Shown here in pieces: positions 1 through 6,907 of a DNA stretch of 7,640 bases; position 1 is the first letter of the stretch; each line of letters opens with the position of its first letter. The translations under genes were made by a program, and so were the position numbers. The DNA is from Lentisphaerota bacterium (lineage in GTDB: Bacteria > Verrucomicrobiota > Kiritimatiellia > UBA8416 > JAFGIZ01): assembly GCA_016929365.1 (NCBI GenBank), contig JAFGIZ010000077.1:1-7640 (forward strand). Reading direction: 5' to 3'. Below the pieces are notes generated by a model, which saw only the letters and a program-made list of their open reading frames with translations, was not told the origin of the DNA and ran no database searches.

Positions 1-854
1 ATATCGAGGCGGCTTGCCGGGTCCTGCGCCGGCGCGGTTACCGGGTGTTGCTGCTCAACAGCGAGCGCCGCACCGATCTCGAATACGAGGCCATCTCCCA
101 GGCGGCGATGTGGCAGGTGGACGGCGTCCTGCTGTTCCCGGCGCGGGACGACGCCGCGGCCGGGCATCTCGACGAGCTGCGCAAGCGCGGTATTCGCACG
201 GTGATCATGTCGCGCCCCATCGAGGGCGTGCCCTGCGACGTCATTCGCGGCGCGGATGAACAAAGCGGCTATGAAATGACACGGCGATTGCTGGAGCTCG
301 GCCATCGCAACGTGGCCTTCATCGCCTTTACCTCGCCGTCGCATTCGGACCATCAGCGCGAGGAAGGGTGGCGGCACGCCATGGATGAAGCCGGCGTCCG
401 CGCCGCAGACCGTTTGAAGGCTGAGATTATGGGCGGTATCGAAACGGGCGAAACCGATGTCGACGGGGCGGCCGACCACATTGAATCGTGGCTGGACGGA
501 GATCATCCGCCCTCGGCCGTCATCACGAGCAGTCCGGCCCTGGCGGCCGGGGTATACCGCGCGGCGTGGCGCCGCGGCCTGCGGATCGGGCACGATGTCT
601 CGGTCGCGTCGTACCTGGGCAGCGGCAGCCTCGATCTGCAGCATTATCTCAGTCCGCCCCTGGCGGGCATGGTCTGCGGCGAAGGCACGGGCGACGTGGG
701 CCGCCTGGCCGCGCAGCGTTTGCTGAGTCTTATCGAAGCGCCGGACGAATGGCCGGAGGAAGCGCGGTGCGTGGACATTCCGGGGCGGTGGCTGGACGGC
801 GGATCCGTCGGACCGCCGCCGGGGCGGGCTGTAAAGAATAGAAACAAGGAGTAG
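1..854 (+). CDS. LacI/GalR-family transcriptional regulator, C-terminal ligand-binding part (5' truncated by window edge)
   Basis: The open frame enters from the left edge (first full codon at 3) and stops at TAG 852-854. About 284 residues are visible. They match the periplasmic-binding-protein-like effector domain of LacI/GalR regulators. The N-terminal strand reads IEAACRVLRRRGYRVLLLNS, followed by a 'VDGVLLFPAR' segment, 'LELGHRNVAFI', an R-x-x-GW-x-x-AM-x-x-AG helix, and a late 'GHDVSVASYL...SPPLAGM...GRLAAQRLLSLI' stretch. The roughly 60-80 residue helix-turn-helix and hinge lie outside the window, so the GTG at 45 is not the true start. The positions where the family usually has an Asp (the 'nD' of the effector lobe and the 'gfDd' after DVSV) read SSP and YLGSGS here, so ligand contacts are probably not typical. 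The gene lies 1 nt before a secreted sugar-binding-type gene, and its last codons carry that gene's ribosome binding site. It is therefore likely the local regulator, responding to a sugar from this locus (inference). Confidence 0.88.
   Translation, partial: IEAACRVLRRRGYRVLLLNSERRTDLEYEAISQAAMWQVDGVLLFPARDDAAAGHLDELRKRGIRTVIMSRPIEGVPCDVIRGADEQSGYEMTRRLLELGHRNVAFIAFTSPSHSDHQREEGWRHAMDEAGVRAADRLKAEIMGGIETGETDVDGAADHIESWLDGDHPPSAVITSSPALAAGVYRAAWRRGLRIGHDVSVASYLGSGSLDLQHYLSPPLAGMVCGEGTGDVGRLAAQRLLSLIEAPDEWPEEARCVDIPGRWLDGGSVGPPPGRAVKNRNKE
846..851 (+). promoter_or_regulatory. Ribosome binding site of the two-module secreted protein, inside the regulator gene
   Basis: AAGGAG lies within the last codons of the regulator, 4 nt before the ATG at 856 and 7 nt before the in-frame ATG at 859. 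The spacing favours 859 as the real start, giving a protein one residue shorter. The position implies translation coupled to the regulator. Confidence 0.7.
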
Positions 855-855
855 C

Positions 856-2538
856 ATGATGAACACACGAAGCGTGATGGTTCTCGTCGGTCTCGCGGCC
901 GGCGCCCTGACGGTGCGCGGCGCCCAGACCACGGTCTTCAGCGACGCGTTTCCAAAGAGCATTTACGCCAACTGGCAATCGGTATCCGCCAACACGGCCG
1001 ATCCCGGCGGCGTGTCGTGGACGCGTGTCTTGTCGTTCTCGAACGTACTCGACAGCGCGTATACGGACGTCTTGGTGCCTAACGATAACGGAACCGGCTC
1101 CGGGGGTGATGGTGCCGTTGCCGTGTATAGCGGCAATAGCGGTTTCGGGGTGATGCTGTACGATGACCATGGCCTCGCGGAACTCCCCATTTTCGATGCC
1201 CAAGTCGATATTGAGGGGAGTGGGGTGGATCAGCGGGGCGGCCTGGCGTTTCACTGGCAGCCCATGGCCGATACGAACGAAAACGTAAGCGGGTACCTCT
1301 TCGAGTTTTACAACGGCGATCCCAACAGCAGCGGCGCGGAGGCCGCCGTGCGGTTGTTGAAATACGAGGAGGTGGATGGCGGTACAGAGGGGCTCGCGCC
1401 TCTCCTGACGGCGCCCGGCGTATCCGAGCTGCTGAGCTGGACCGATCTTGCCGGGTTCGACACGGTGGGCGACACCCTGAACCACGATACGAATGCGGTC
1501 ACCCTGGGCGTCACCTCGGACGGCAGCGGCACGTTTGTGCTCACCGCCGTCCAGGGCACGAACGACTGGACGCAGACGGTTGCCGACAGCGGCACGGTGT
1601 TGAGCGGCGGTTACCTCGGCATGGCCACGCAGCGGGGCAACGGTCCGGACGAGGATCACGATAATTATGGGGGGGTCCGGTTTGACAACTTCGCATGCGA
1701 GATGACGTTATCCGCCCCGCCGCCGGTGCAGCCGACCTACAGCAACGATTTCAACGAACCGAATCCGTATACCCGGTGGGACTTCCTGGCCGATGTGGAC
1801 GCGGACTGGACGCGGGGGGTCAACGGCGACGACACTGATGTTGGCGATACGTATTTCGAGGGCACCCGCAATCACACTCTTGGCGGGACCCCGACGAACA
1901 CGACGTACGACGGAGCGATTATCCAGATTGGCTCGGGAGCAAATGCCTTTTGTCACACGTTGTACGACGCGCGGCCCTGCGGCCGCGTGTATGCGGTCCA
2001 GGCGGACATCGAGACCCTCGGCCACGGCAACGGCGGCGCAGCCGGGCTGGCGCTGAACTGGCAGCCGCTCGGCGGAAATGCCGGGACGTTCAGCGGCTAC
2101 GCGCTGAACGTGACGTCGGACGCGGACTTCACGGACGGGGCGGGCATGGCGATCCGGTTCGTCAAGTACGTCAACGCTTCGGACGCGGTAACGTCCGATT
2201 CCTGCGGGAACGACACGGTGCTCATCGACTGGACGCCGCTGAGGGAATTCACGGCCGTGCGCACCAGCAGCGTCTGGGACGGGGTGGGCGACGATAACGG
2301 GACGCGGGAGCGCGTGACGCTCTATGCGCGCCGCGAAGGCAACGTCTTTACGTTGTACGCCACGGACGGCGTCCGGCGCTGGGTGGAGGAGGTTACGGAC
2401 ACGGACGCGGTGAACGGCGGTTACGTGGGCATGATCGTGGAGCGCGGTTTCGACGGCAGTCTTCAGGAGATGCCGGCGGGGTTCGATAATTTCGAAGCCG
2501 AGATTCCGCCGCGCGGCTCGGTGCTGGTCGTCAGATGA
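856..2538 (+). CDS. Secreted protein of two tandem ConA/LamG-like beta-sandwich modules
   Basis: The protein has 560 residues (559 if it starts at ATG 859). Residues 1-23 look like a signal peptide: an Arg near the start, the hydrophobic run VMVLVGLAAGALTV, then cleavage near RGA-Q. Two homologous modules follow, at about 24-283 and 295-550, joined by a Pro-rich linker (SAPPPVQP). Each has the same landmarks in order: an N-terminal S-D/N-D-F strand; G-L-A-x-x-WQP (W134 and W402); SGY-L/A; an R-L/F-x-KY strand; a 'L-x-W-T-x-L' turn; a 'T-L' strand; GGY-L/V-G-M; and a closing FDNF. This pattern resembles concanavalin A-like/LamG carbohydrate-binding sandwiches, but I cannot assign a named family or see catalytic residues. 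No transmembrane tail, PEP-CTERM or LPXTG signal ends the protein (it finishes RGSVLVVR), so it may be released or periplasmic. A polysaccharide-binding role is inferred from the fold and from the GH and sulfatase neighbours. A hydrolase or adhesin remains possible. Confidence 0.8.
   Translation: MMNTRSVMVLVGLAAGALTVRGAQTTVFSDAFPKSIYANWQSVSANTADPGGVSWTRVLSFSNVLDSAYTDVLVPNDNGTGSGGDGAVAVYSGNSGFGVMLYDDHGLAELPIFDAQVDIEGSGVDQRGGLAFHWQPMADTNENVSGYLFEFYNGDPNSSGAEAAVRLLKYEEVDGGTEGLAPLLTAPGVSELLSWTDLAGFDTVGDTLNHDTNAVTLGVTSDGSGTFVLTAVQGTNDWTQTVADSGTVLSGGYLGMATQRGNGPDEDHDNYGGVRFDNFACEMTLSAPPPVQPTYSNDFNEPNPYTRWDFLADVDADWTRGVNGDDTDVGDTYFEGTRNHTLGGTPTNTTYDGAIIQIGSGANAFCHTLYDARPCGRVYAVQADIETLGHGNGGAAGLALNWQPLGGNAGTFSGYALNVTSDADFTDGAGMAIRFVKYVNASDAVTSDSCGNDTVLIDWTPLREFTAVRTSSVWDGVGDDNGTRERVTLYARREGNVFTLYATDGVRRWVEEVTDTDAVNGGYVGMIVERGFDGSLQEMPAGFDNFEAEIPPRGSVLVVR
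925..1704 (+). repeat. Lectin-like module, copy 1 (protein repeat)
   Basis: This encodes residues 24-283 of the two-module protein. Shared landmarks with the other copies are RGGLAFHWQP, VSGYLFEF, VRLLKY, GLAPLL, the GGYLGMATQR strand and the closing FDNF. It is closer to copy 3 (start 6989) than to copy 2 in the central block: both have GYLF, RLLKY, a 'GLAP' segment and a 'TQR' end. It lacks the cysteine pair found in copies 2 and 3. Boundaries are approximate. Confidence 0.65.
1738..2505 (+). repeat. Lectin-like module, copy 2 (protein repeat)
   Basis: This encodes residues 295-550 of the two-module protein. Shared landmarks are AAGLALNWQP, FSGYALN, IRFVKY, IDWTPL, the GGYVGMIVER strand and FDNF. 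It has Cys366 and Cys375, matching a Cys pair in copy 3, and an extra Cys450. Boundaries are approximate. Confidence 0.65.
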
Positions 2539-5315
2539 CGGGTATCCGCCGCCTCATCTACATGGGGGCCGCGCTGGGGTGCCTGCTGTGCGCCGGGAGC
2601 GCGGCCGCGACGAACCTGCTCCACAACTCCGGGTTTGAGCTGGGGCAGTGTGACATCGGCCTCGGCCGGATCGGCGGGGAGTCCGGCGAAGCGGGTGTGG
2701 TCGAAAACGGGCCGGCGTTCGAGGGCACGCGCAGCCTGCGGCTGGCCGTTACGCCCGCGGCGCGGCGCATCGGGTATCGCGTGTCCGGCGACGCCGTGGA
2801 CAATCGCGGGTACTGGGTCCAGGTGCCCGGTGCGCGGGTCGCCGCGGGCCGGCCGTATGTGCTCAGCGCGTACGTGCGCGGGGACGCCGGTATGCGCGCG
2901 TCGCTGGGCGTGAGTGCCTCGGGACTGCAGTTCTACCGATCGTCCTCGACGTCGCCTTTCCGCCCGGTGTCGAACGCGTGGCGGCGCGTGGTCCTCAGGA
3001 TCCCGGCCGACTTTCAGTACCACGAGACACCGGGGCTGCTGGTCAACCTGTTCATTGACAGCGCGGGGCAGGAGGCGGGCCGGGTCTGGTTCGACGCTTT
3101 GCAGCTCGAGCCCGGCGCGGATCCGGGCACGTACGCGCCGAGGCAGGGGCTCGATCTGGGGGTGACGACGCCGGTGCCGTTGAACATATACGGCGCGGCG
3201 GACGGTCCCCCGCGGGTCGAGGCCGTGCTGGCGCTCTGCAACGGCGATGCCGCGCCGCGCGCGGTAACGGTGCCGTATGTCTTTTCGGCCTGGGACGGGC
3301 GAACGCTGCAGCGCGGATCGCTCTCGCTGGATGTGCCGCCGGGTGAAACCGTTCGCCGCGCCATAGACCTCGGTGCGTTGGAGAGGGGATACTACATCGG
3401 CGATTTCAAGATCGAGGGAACGGACCGCGGCCGGTGGCTGCGGGTGGCGGTGATCCGCAAGCGTCCCGTGCCGGTGCCGCCGGACGTCGAGGACCGCTTT
3501 TTCGGCATGCATGTCTACCGCGGGCCCGGTGTCGTCAGCGATGCCATTGTGGCTGCCGGGGCGCGCACGGCGCGCGAATACCAGGGACAGTGGATTAACG
3601 CGACGCCGCCGCCCGGCGACGAACCCGCGACCCGTCACGAATGGACCGGCACGCGGCGGGCGCGTTACACGTTGAAGCCGCGGGGACTGGATACGCTCGT
3701 GGGGGTCAACCAGGACCCGGTCTGGATCGACGGCGTGGCGACCCGTTTGCGAAGAAGCCACATCGAACGCCAGCCGCGTACCCCGGCGGAGATGCAGGCC
3801 ATGTTGCGCGCGTGGGCCGCGGCCAACCGGGACTGGCTGACCGCCGTGGAATCGCGAAACGAGGTCTACAGCTACATCCCCATGCCCGGCGGCGATGTGT
3901 CCGGGTTCATGCAGTATTTCCGCCTCTTCTACGAGGCCGTCAAGGACGCCGCGCCGGACATGCGCGTGGTCCACAACGTGATCTACGACATCAGCTCCAT
4001 TCACAACCTGCTGGGACCGTGCATGGAAGCCGGCTTGACCAACGTGATGGACGTCTTATCGTTCCACTATTACGGCTTCGGGGCGGTCGACCCCGAGGAG
4101 TATGTCGCCGCCTATATCGAGGACATCCAGCGCATCATGGCTGAACATGGCGCCGCCGATACGCCGCTGTGGCTGACCGAAGGCGGCGGCGGATCGATGC
4201 CCTGCGAGGATGACCCCTACATCGACCGGGCCCTGTACCAGTTCCCCCCCCTGCGCACGTCCGAGCTCGAGGTCGCCCAGCTCATGGTTCGCATGCATCT
4301 CGTGGCCAGAGCCATGGGGGTTGAACGCGTGTACTACTTCACACCCTACGACTACCAGGGCGTGCCGGGCTACAATGGGTGCAACGGGCTGATGCGTTAC
4401 GACGGCTTGCCGCGGTGGGGGTATGCCGCGTACGCGTACATGACCGAACGGCTGGAAGATCGCGCCTTTGTCGAGGAGGTGCGGCTGGACGATGATACGG
4501 CCCGGGCCTACGTGTTTGACGGCGCGCGTGACGTGACGGTCGTGTTGACCCGGGGCTTGCGCGGCACGGCGGGCCGCCTGCGGGTCCCGGCGGACGGTGT
4601 GCTGGCCGGCGGAAGCTGGTGCGACATGATGGGCGGGCGGCTGTCGATGGAACGCGTCGGCGGGCATGCCGCCATGGCGTTTGACGCGGCGCCGCGCTAT
4701 CTCGTCTTTGCCAAGCCCGTCGGTATGGATGCGGCGGCCTGTGCCGCCGCGGTCCGCGACACCGCCATCCTCGCCGATGTCACGCGCCCCGCCGTGCGCG
4801 GCAAGGTGCCGCCCCGGCCGGAAGGCACCACGTATTTCATCGAGGCCGAGGATGCATTGGAGCATAGCGGCGGCGAGATCACCCACCGTCCCGGTTTGTA
4901 CGGGGGCAAGGCCTTCGGCCGGCGGTTCTGGCTGAAGGACATGCCCGAGGGCGGGTTCACCTATCGCTACAGCTTCTACGTGGTCGGAAACAACGCCTAC
5001 CGGATCTGGATTGCGGGGTGGCCCGTGGGCGGGTTCAGCGACGAGGATTCCTGGGTCTCGCCCATGGACTACCGCATCGACGGCGGCGCGTGGCAGGCCG
5101 TGAGCCAGGCCGACAGTCCCGTGACCTGGAGCAGCGAAGGGGTCGGCAAGGGCGAGGTCGACGACCTGTACTGGATGCGCCAGCAGCCCGTATTCCTGGA
5201 AACCGGCGAGCACAGCCTGGAGATTCGGGTGAACAAACCCCGCGACTTTGCGCGCGACAATGAGCCCAACGTCGTCTTCATGCTTGACGCCATTGCGGTG
5301 ACCAAGGAAGAGTAG
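2535..5315 (+). CDS. Secreted multi-domain glycoside hydrolase, clan GH-A type, with N- and C-terminal carbohydrate-binding modules
   Basis: The protein has 926 residues. Its start overlaps the previous stop (ATGA, 2535-2538) with no clear Shine-Dalgarno, which suggests reinitiation; ATG 2562 is a weaker alternative. Residues 1-25 form a signal peptide ending GSAAA. Domains in order: (1) about 26-200, a CBM4/9-like sandwich opening NLLHNSGFELG and closing with FDALQLEPG (186-193); (2) about 204-305, an Ig-like beta domain; (3) about 318-645, a TIM barrel opening RFFGMHV (F323); (4) about 655-728, a small beta domain typical after GH-A barrels; (5) about 767-926, a CBM6/35-like module opening YFIEAEDA (E770) and closing FMLDAIAV. 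Probable catalytic residues are Glu443 in SRNE (acid/base) and Glu549 in WLTEGG (nucleophile), with His511 in SFHYY near the expected strand. This spacing fits retaining clan GH-A enzymes. The exact GH family and substrate are not recognisable; GH39- or GH5-like are candidates. The adjacent sulfatase suggests a sulfated polysaccharide. Confidence 0.82.
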   Translation: MTGIRRLIYMGAALGCLLCAGSAAATNLLHNSGFELGQCDIGLGRIGGESGEAGVVENGPAFEGTRSLRLAVTPAARRIGYRVSGDAVDNRGYWVQVPGARVAAGRPYVLSAYVRGDAGMRASLGVSASGLQFYRSSSTSPFRPVSNAWRRVVLRIPADFQYHETPGLLVNLFIDSAGQEAGRVWFDALQLEPGADPGTYAPRQGLDLGVTTPVPLNIYGAADGPPRVEAVLALCNGDAAPRAVTVPYVFSAWDGRTLQRGSLSLDVPPGETVRRAIDLGALERGYYIGDFKIEGTDRGRWLRVAVIRKRPVPVPPDVEDRFFGMHVYRGPGVVSDAIVAAGARTAREYQGQWINATPPPGDEPATRHEWTGTRRARYTLKPRGLDTLVGVNQDPVWIDGVATRLRRSHIERQPRTPAEMQAMLRAWAAANRDWLTAVESRNEVYSYIPMPGGDVSGFMQYFRLFYEAVKDAAPDMRVVHNVIYDISSIHNLLGPCMEAGLTNVMDVLSFHYYGFGAVDPEEYVAAYIEDIQRIMAEHGAADTPLWLTEGGGGSMPCEDDPYIDRALYQFPPLRTSELEVAQLMVRMHLVARAMGVERVYYFTPYDYQGVPGYNGCNGLMRYDGLPRWGYAAYAYMTERLEDRAFVEEVRLDDDTARAYVFDGARDVTVVLTRGLRGTAGRLRVPADGVLAGGSWCDMMGGRLSMERVGGHAAMAFDAAPRYLVFAKPVGMDAAACAAAVRDTAILADVTRPAVRGKVPPRPEGTTYFIEAEDALEHSGGEITHRPGLYGGKAFGRRFWLKDMPEGGFTYRYSFYVVGNNAYRIWIAGWPVGGFSDEDSWVSPMDYRIDGGAWQAVSQADSPVTWSSEGVGKGEVDDLYWMRQQPVFLETGEHSLEIRVNKPRDFARDNEPNVVFMLDAIAVTKEE

Positions 5316-5320
5316 AGTCC

Positions 5321-6835
5321 ATGAACGTGCTTCTTGTCATGACCGACCAGCAGCGCGGGGATTGCCTGTCGTGCGCGGGTCACCCCGTGGTGCAGACGCC
5401 CGCGCTCGACCGGCTGGCGGAGGAGGGGGCGCGGTTTACCTCGGCCTACACCGCCTGCCCGATTTGCATCGCCGCGCGGCGTACGTTCATGACCGGCCGC
5501 AAGCCGGCCAACCAGGGGGTCGTGTTCAACTACGACACGTATCTCGAGGGCCCGACGCTGCCCGGCGTGCTGGCCGAAAACGGCTATCACTGTCACCTCT
5601 CCGGCAAGCTGCACCTGTGGCCGCTGCGCAAGCTGTACGGCTTCCACAGCATGGACCTGGCCGACGGGCCCGGAAGCCAGGACAACCTGGCGACCAACGA
5701 CCATGCGCGCTACCTGGCCCGGCACGGGGTGCTGCTGGATGACGCGGCACGGGCGCACGGCGTATCGGGCAATTCGTGGCACGCGCGGCCGTGGCATCTG
5801 CCCGAGCACATGCACCCCACGGCCTGGTGCGTGTCGCAGGCGATCGATTTTCTCGACCGGCGCGATCCGACCAAACCGTTTTTCCTCAACGTCGGCCTGT
5901 TTCATCCCCATCCGCCCTGTACGCCGCCCGAGTTCTATTACCGGCGCTATCTCGATCTCGATATCCCGGAGAGCGTCGAGAGCGACTGGTCGCAGCTGTA
6001 CGAGGCGAGCCGACCCGGGTTCCCGCTGAACATGGCCGGCGCGTCGCGCTTCAAGGGATTGCCCGAGATGCTGCGCCAGTTCCGGGCGGCCTACTACGCC
6101 TCGATTGCCTACATCGACGACCAGCTCCAGCGCCTGCTGCAGCTCATTCCCGAGGACACGCTGGTGATGTTCACCTCCGATCACGGCGAGATGGCCGGCG
6201 ATCACCAGTTCTTCGGCAAGCTGGTGCCGTACGAACCCTCCGCGCGGGTGCCGCTGATTATCCGGCCGCCGCGTTCGATGAACCTGCCGGGCGGGCAGGT
6301 GATCGACACAGCAGTCGAACTGATGGACCTGATGCCGACCGTGCTCGACGCCGCGGGCGCGCCGATTCCCGAGACGGTGGACGGGTTGAGCCTGATGGGG
6401 CTGCTGCGCGGGCAGGCGCTGGAGCGGGAATACCTTCACGGCGAGTGTTCACGCATTTCGGGCCTGGGCAGCGGCATCCAGTATCTCACGGACGGCCGCG
6501 AGAAGTACGTGTGGTGGCCGGGGTACGGCACGGAGCAGCTTTTCGATCTCGAGCGCGACCCGCTGGAGGCCGTCGACCTGGCCGGCGAGCCGGACGCGCG
6601 CGATCGACTGCAAACCTGGCGCCGGCGGCTCGTGAAAGAGCTGGAAGGGCGGCCGGAGGGATTCGTGAAGGAAGGCGTGTTGCAGACGCTGGGCGGGCCG
6701 ACGCCGTATTGCCTGCCGGGATACGAGGCTCCCGGCGACGCCCCGGGGCCGCTGCATCGGGACGATCCTCCGACAGGTTTCGCCTCGCATCCGCCGATCG
6801 GAAGCCGAGGCGCGCAAGAACGACTAAGAGCTTGA
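5321..6835 (+). CDS. Type I sulfatase (formylglycine-dependent, alkaline-phosphatase fold)
   Basis: The protein has 504 residues and hydrolyses sulfate esters; in this locus they are probably on a sugar. The N terminus MNVLLVMTDQQR is the first beta strand of the fold and carries the metal ligand Asp9. It therefore fixes the start at 5321 and leaves no room for a signal peptide. The activation motif is C49-I-A-A-R53, followed by RTFMTGR. Cys49 would be converted to formylglycine, and the motif is the less common CxAxR form rather than CxPSR. Other active-site signatures are GKLHL (K96, H98), FHPHPP (H195/H197), TSDHGE (D287, H288) and FFGK (K300). The C-terminal end, with EKYVWWPGYGTEQLFDLERD then RPEGFVKEG, is also typical of bacterial arylsulfatase-like S1 enzymes. 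The gene starts 5 nt after the GH stop. A weak AAGGA sits at 5304-5308, 12 nt upstream, so coupling is likely. The activating enzyme is not in the window. The substrate is unknown; choline or aryl sulfates cannot be excluded, but context favours sulfated sugar. Confidence 0.93.
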   Translation: MNVLLVMTDQQRGDCLSCAGHPVVQTPALDRLAEEGARFTSAYTACPICIAARRTFMTGRKPANQGVVFNYDTYLEGPTLPGVLAENGYHCHLSGKLHLWPLRKLYGFHSMDLADGPGSQDNLATNDHARYLARHGVLLDDAARAHGVSGNSWHARPWHLPEHMHPTAWCVSQAIDFLDRRDPTKPFFLNVGLFHPHPPCTPPEFYYRRYLDLDIPESVESDWSQLYEASRPGFPLNMAGASRFKGLPEMLRQFRAAYYASIAYIDDQLQRLLQLIPEDTLVMFTSDHGEMAGDHQFFGKLVPYEPSARVPLIIRPPRSMNLPGGQVIDTAVELMDLMPTVLDAAGAPIPETVDGLSLMGLLRGQALEREYLHGECSRISGLGSGIQYLTDGREKYVWWPGYGTEQLFDLERDPLEAVDLAGEPDARDRLQTWRRRLVKELEGRPEGFVKEGVLQTLGGPTPYCLPGYEAPGDAPGPLHRDDPPTGFASHPPIGSRGAQERLRA

Positions 6836-6860
6836 CTTCGAGTTGCCGGATTGAGATTAT
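6832..6860 (+). promoter_or_regulatory. Candidate sigma-70-type promoter for the third secreted protein
   Basis: TTGACT (6832-6837, overlapping the sulfatase stop at 6833-6835) lies 17 nt before GATTAT (6855-6860). The -10 is preceded by TGA at 6852-6854, an extended -10 feature. The region is clearly AT-richer than its surroundings. An alternative -10 is TATAAC at 6858, but its 20-nt spacing is poor. Confidence 0.5.
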
Positions 6861-6869
6861 AACGTTACA
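6858..6869. promoter_or_regulatory. Candidate LacI-type operator (TAACGTTA core)
   Basis: TAACGTTA at 6860-6867 is a perfect 8-bp palindrome centred on CG, with one further complementary pair outside it (T6858 and A6869) after a mismatch. LacI/GalR repressors typically bind palindromes with a central CpG contacted by the hinge helix. The site overlaps the end of the candidate -10, where a bound repressor would block transcription. The palindrome is short and could be chance. Confidence 0.35.
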
Positions 6870-6894
6870 CCATCAGTCACGGTCGGTTAAGCAG

Positions 6895-6900
6895 GGAGGA
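6895..6900 (+). promoter_or_regulatory. Ribosome binding site of the third secreted protein
   Basis: GGAGGA lies 7 nt before ATG 6908. It is the strongest Shine-Dalgarno in the window and fixes the start of the last gene. Confidence 0.8.
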
Positions 6901-6907
6901 TCACGCG

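Noticed and set aside
856..2538. Second module as a thrombospondin C-terminal or DUF1080-type hydrolase domain
   Set aside because: The GGL...W and closing FDNF strands recall both, but their distinguishing motifs are not visible. Only the general ConA/LamG-like fold is supported.
2535..2609. Lipoprotein signal on the GH (Cys at residues 16 and 19)
   Set aside because: Neither Cys has a proper lipobox before it (ALGC and CLLC), and a standard cleavage site GSAAA follows, so a type I signal peptide fits better.
2463..4004. Long minus-strand open frame (513 codons), with others at 730-1659, 4056-5213 and 5069-6439
   Set aside because: They lie opposite clearly recognisable + strand genes. Their translations are rich in Arg, His, Val and Pro without domain motifs. 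Such antisense frames are expected in GC-rich DNA.
6836..6907. Possible terminator between the sulfatase and the last gene
   Set aside because: I saw no GC-rich hairpin followed by a T run. The only dyad is the short TAACGTTA, better read as an operator. Read-through into the last gene is possible.
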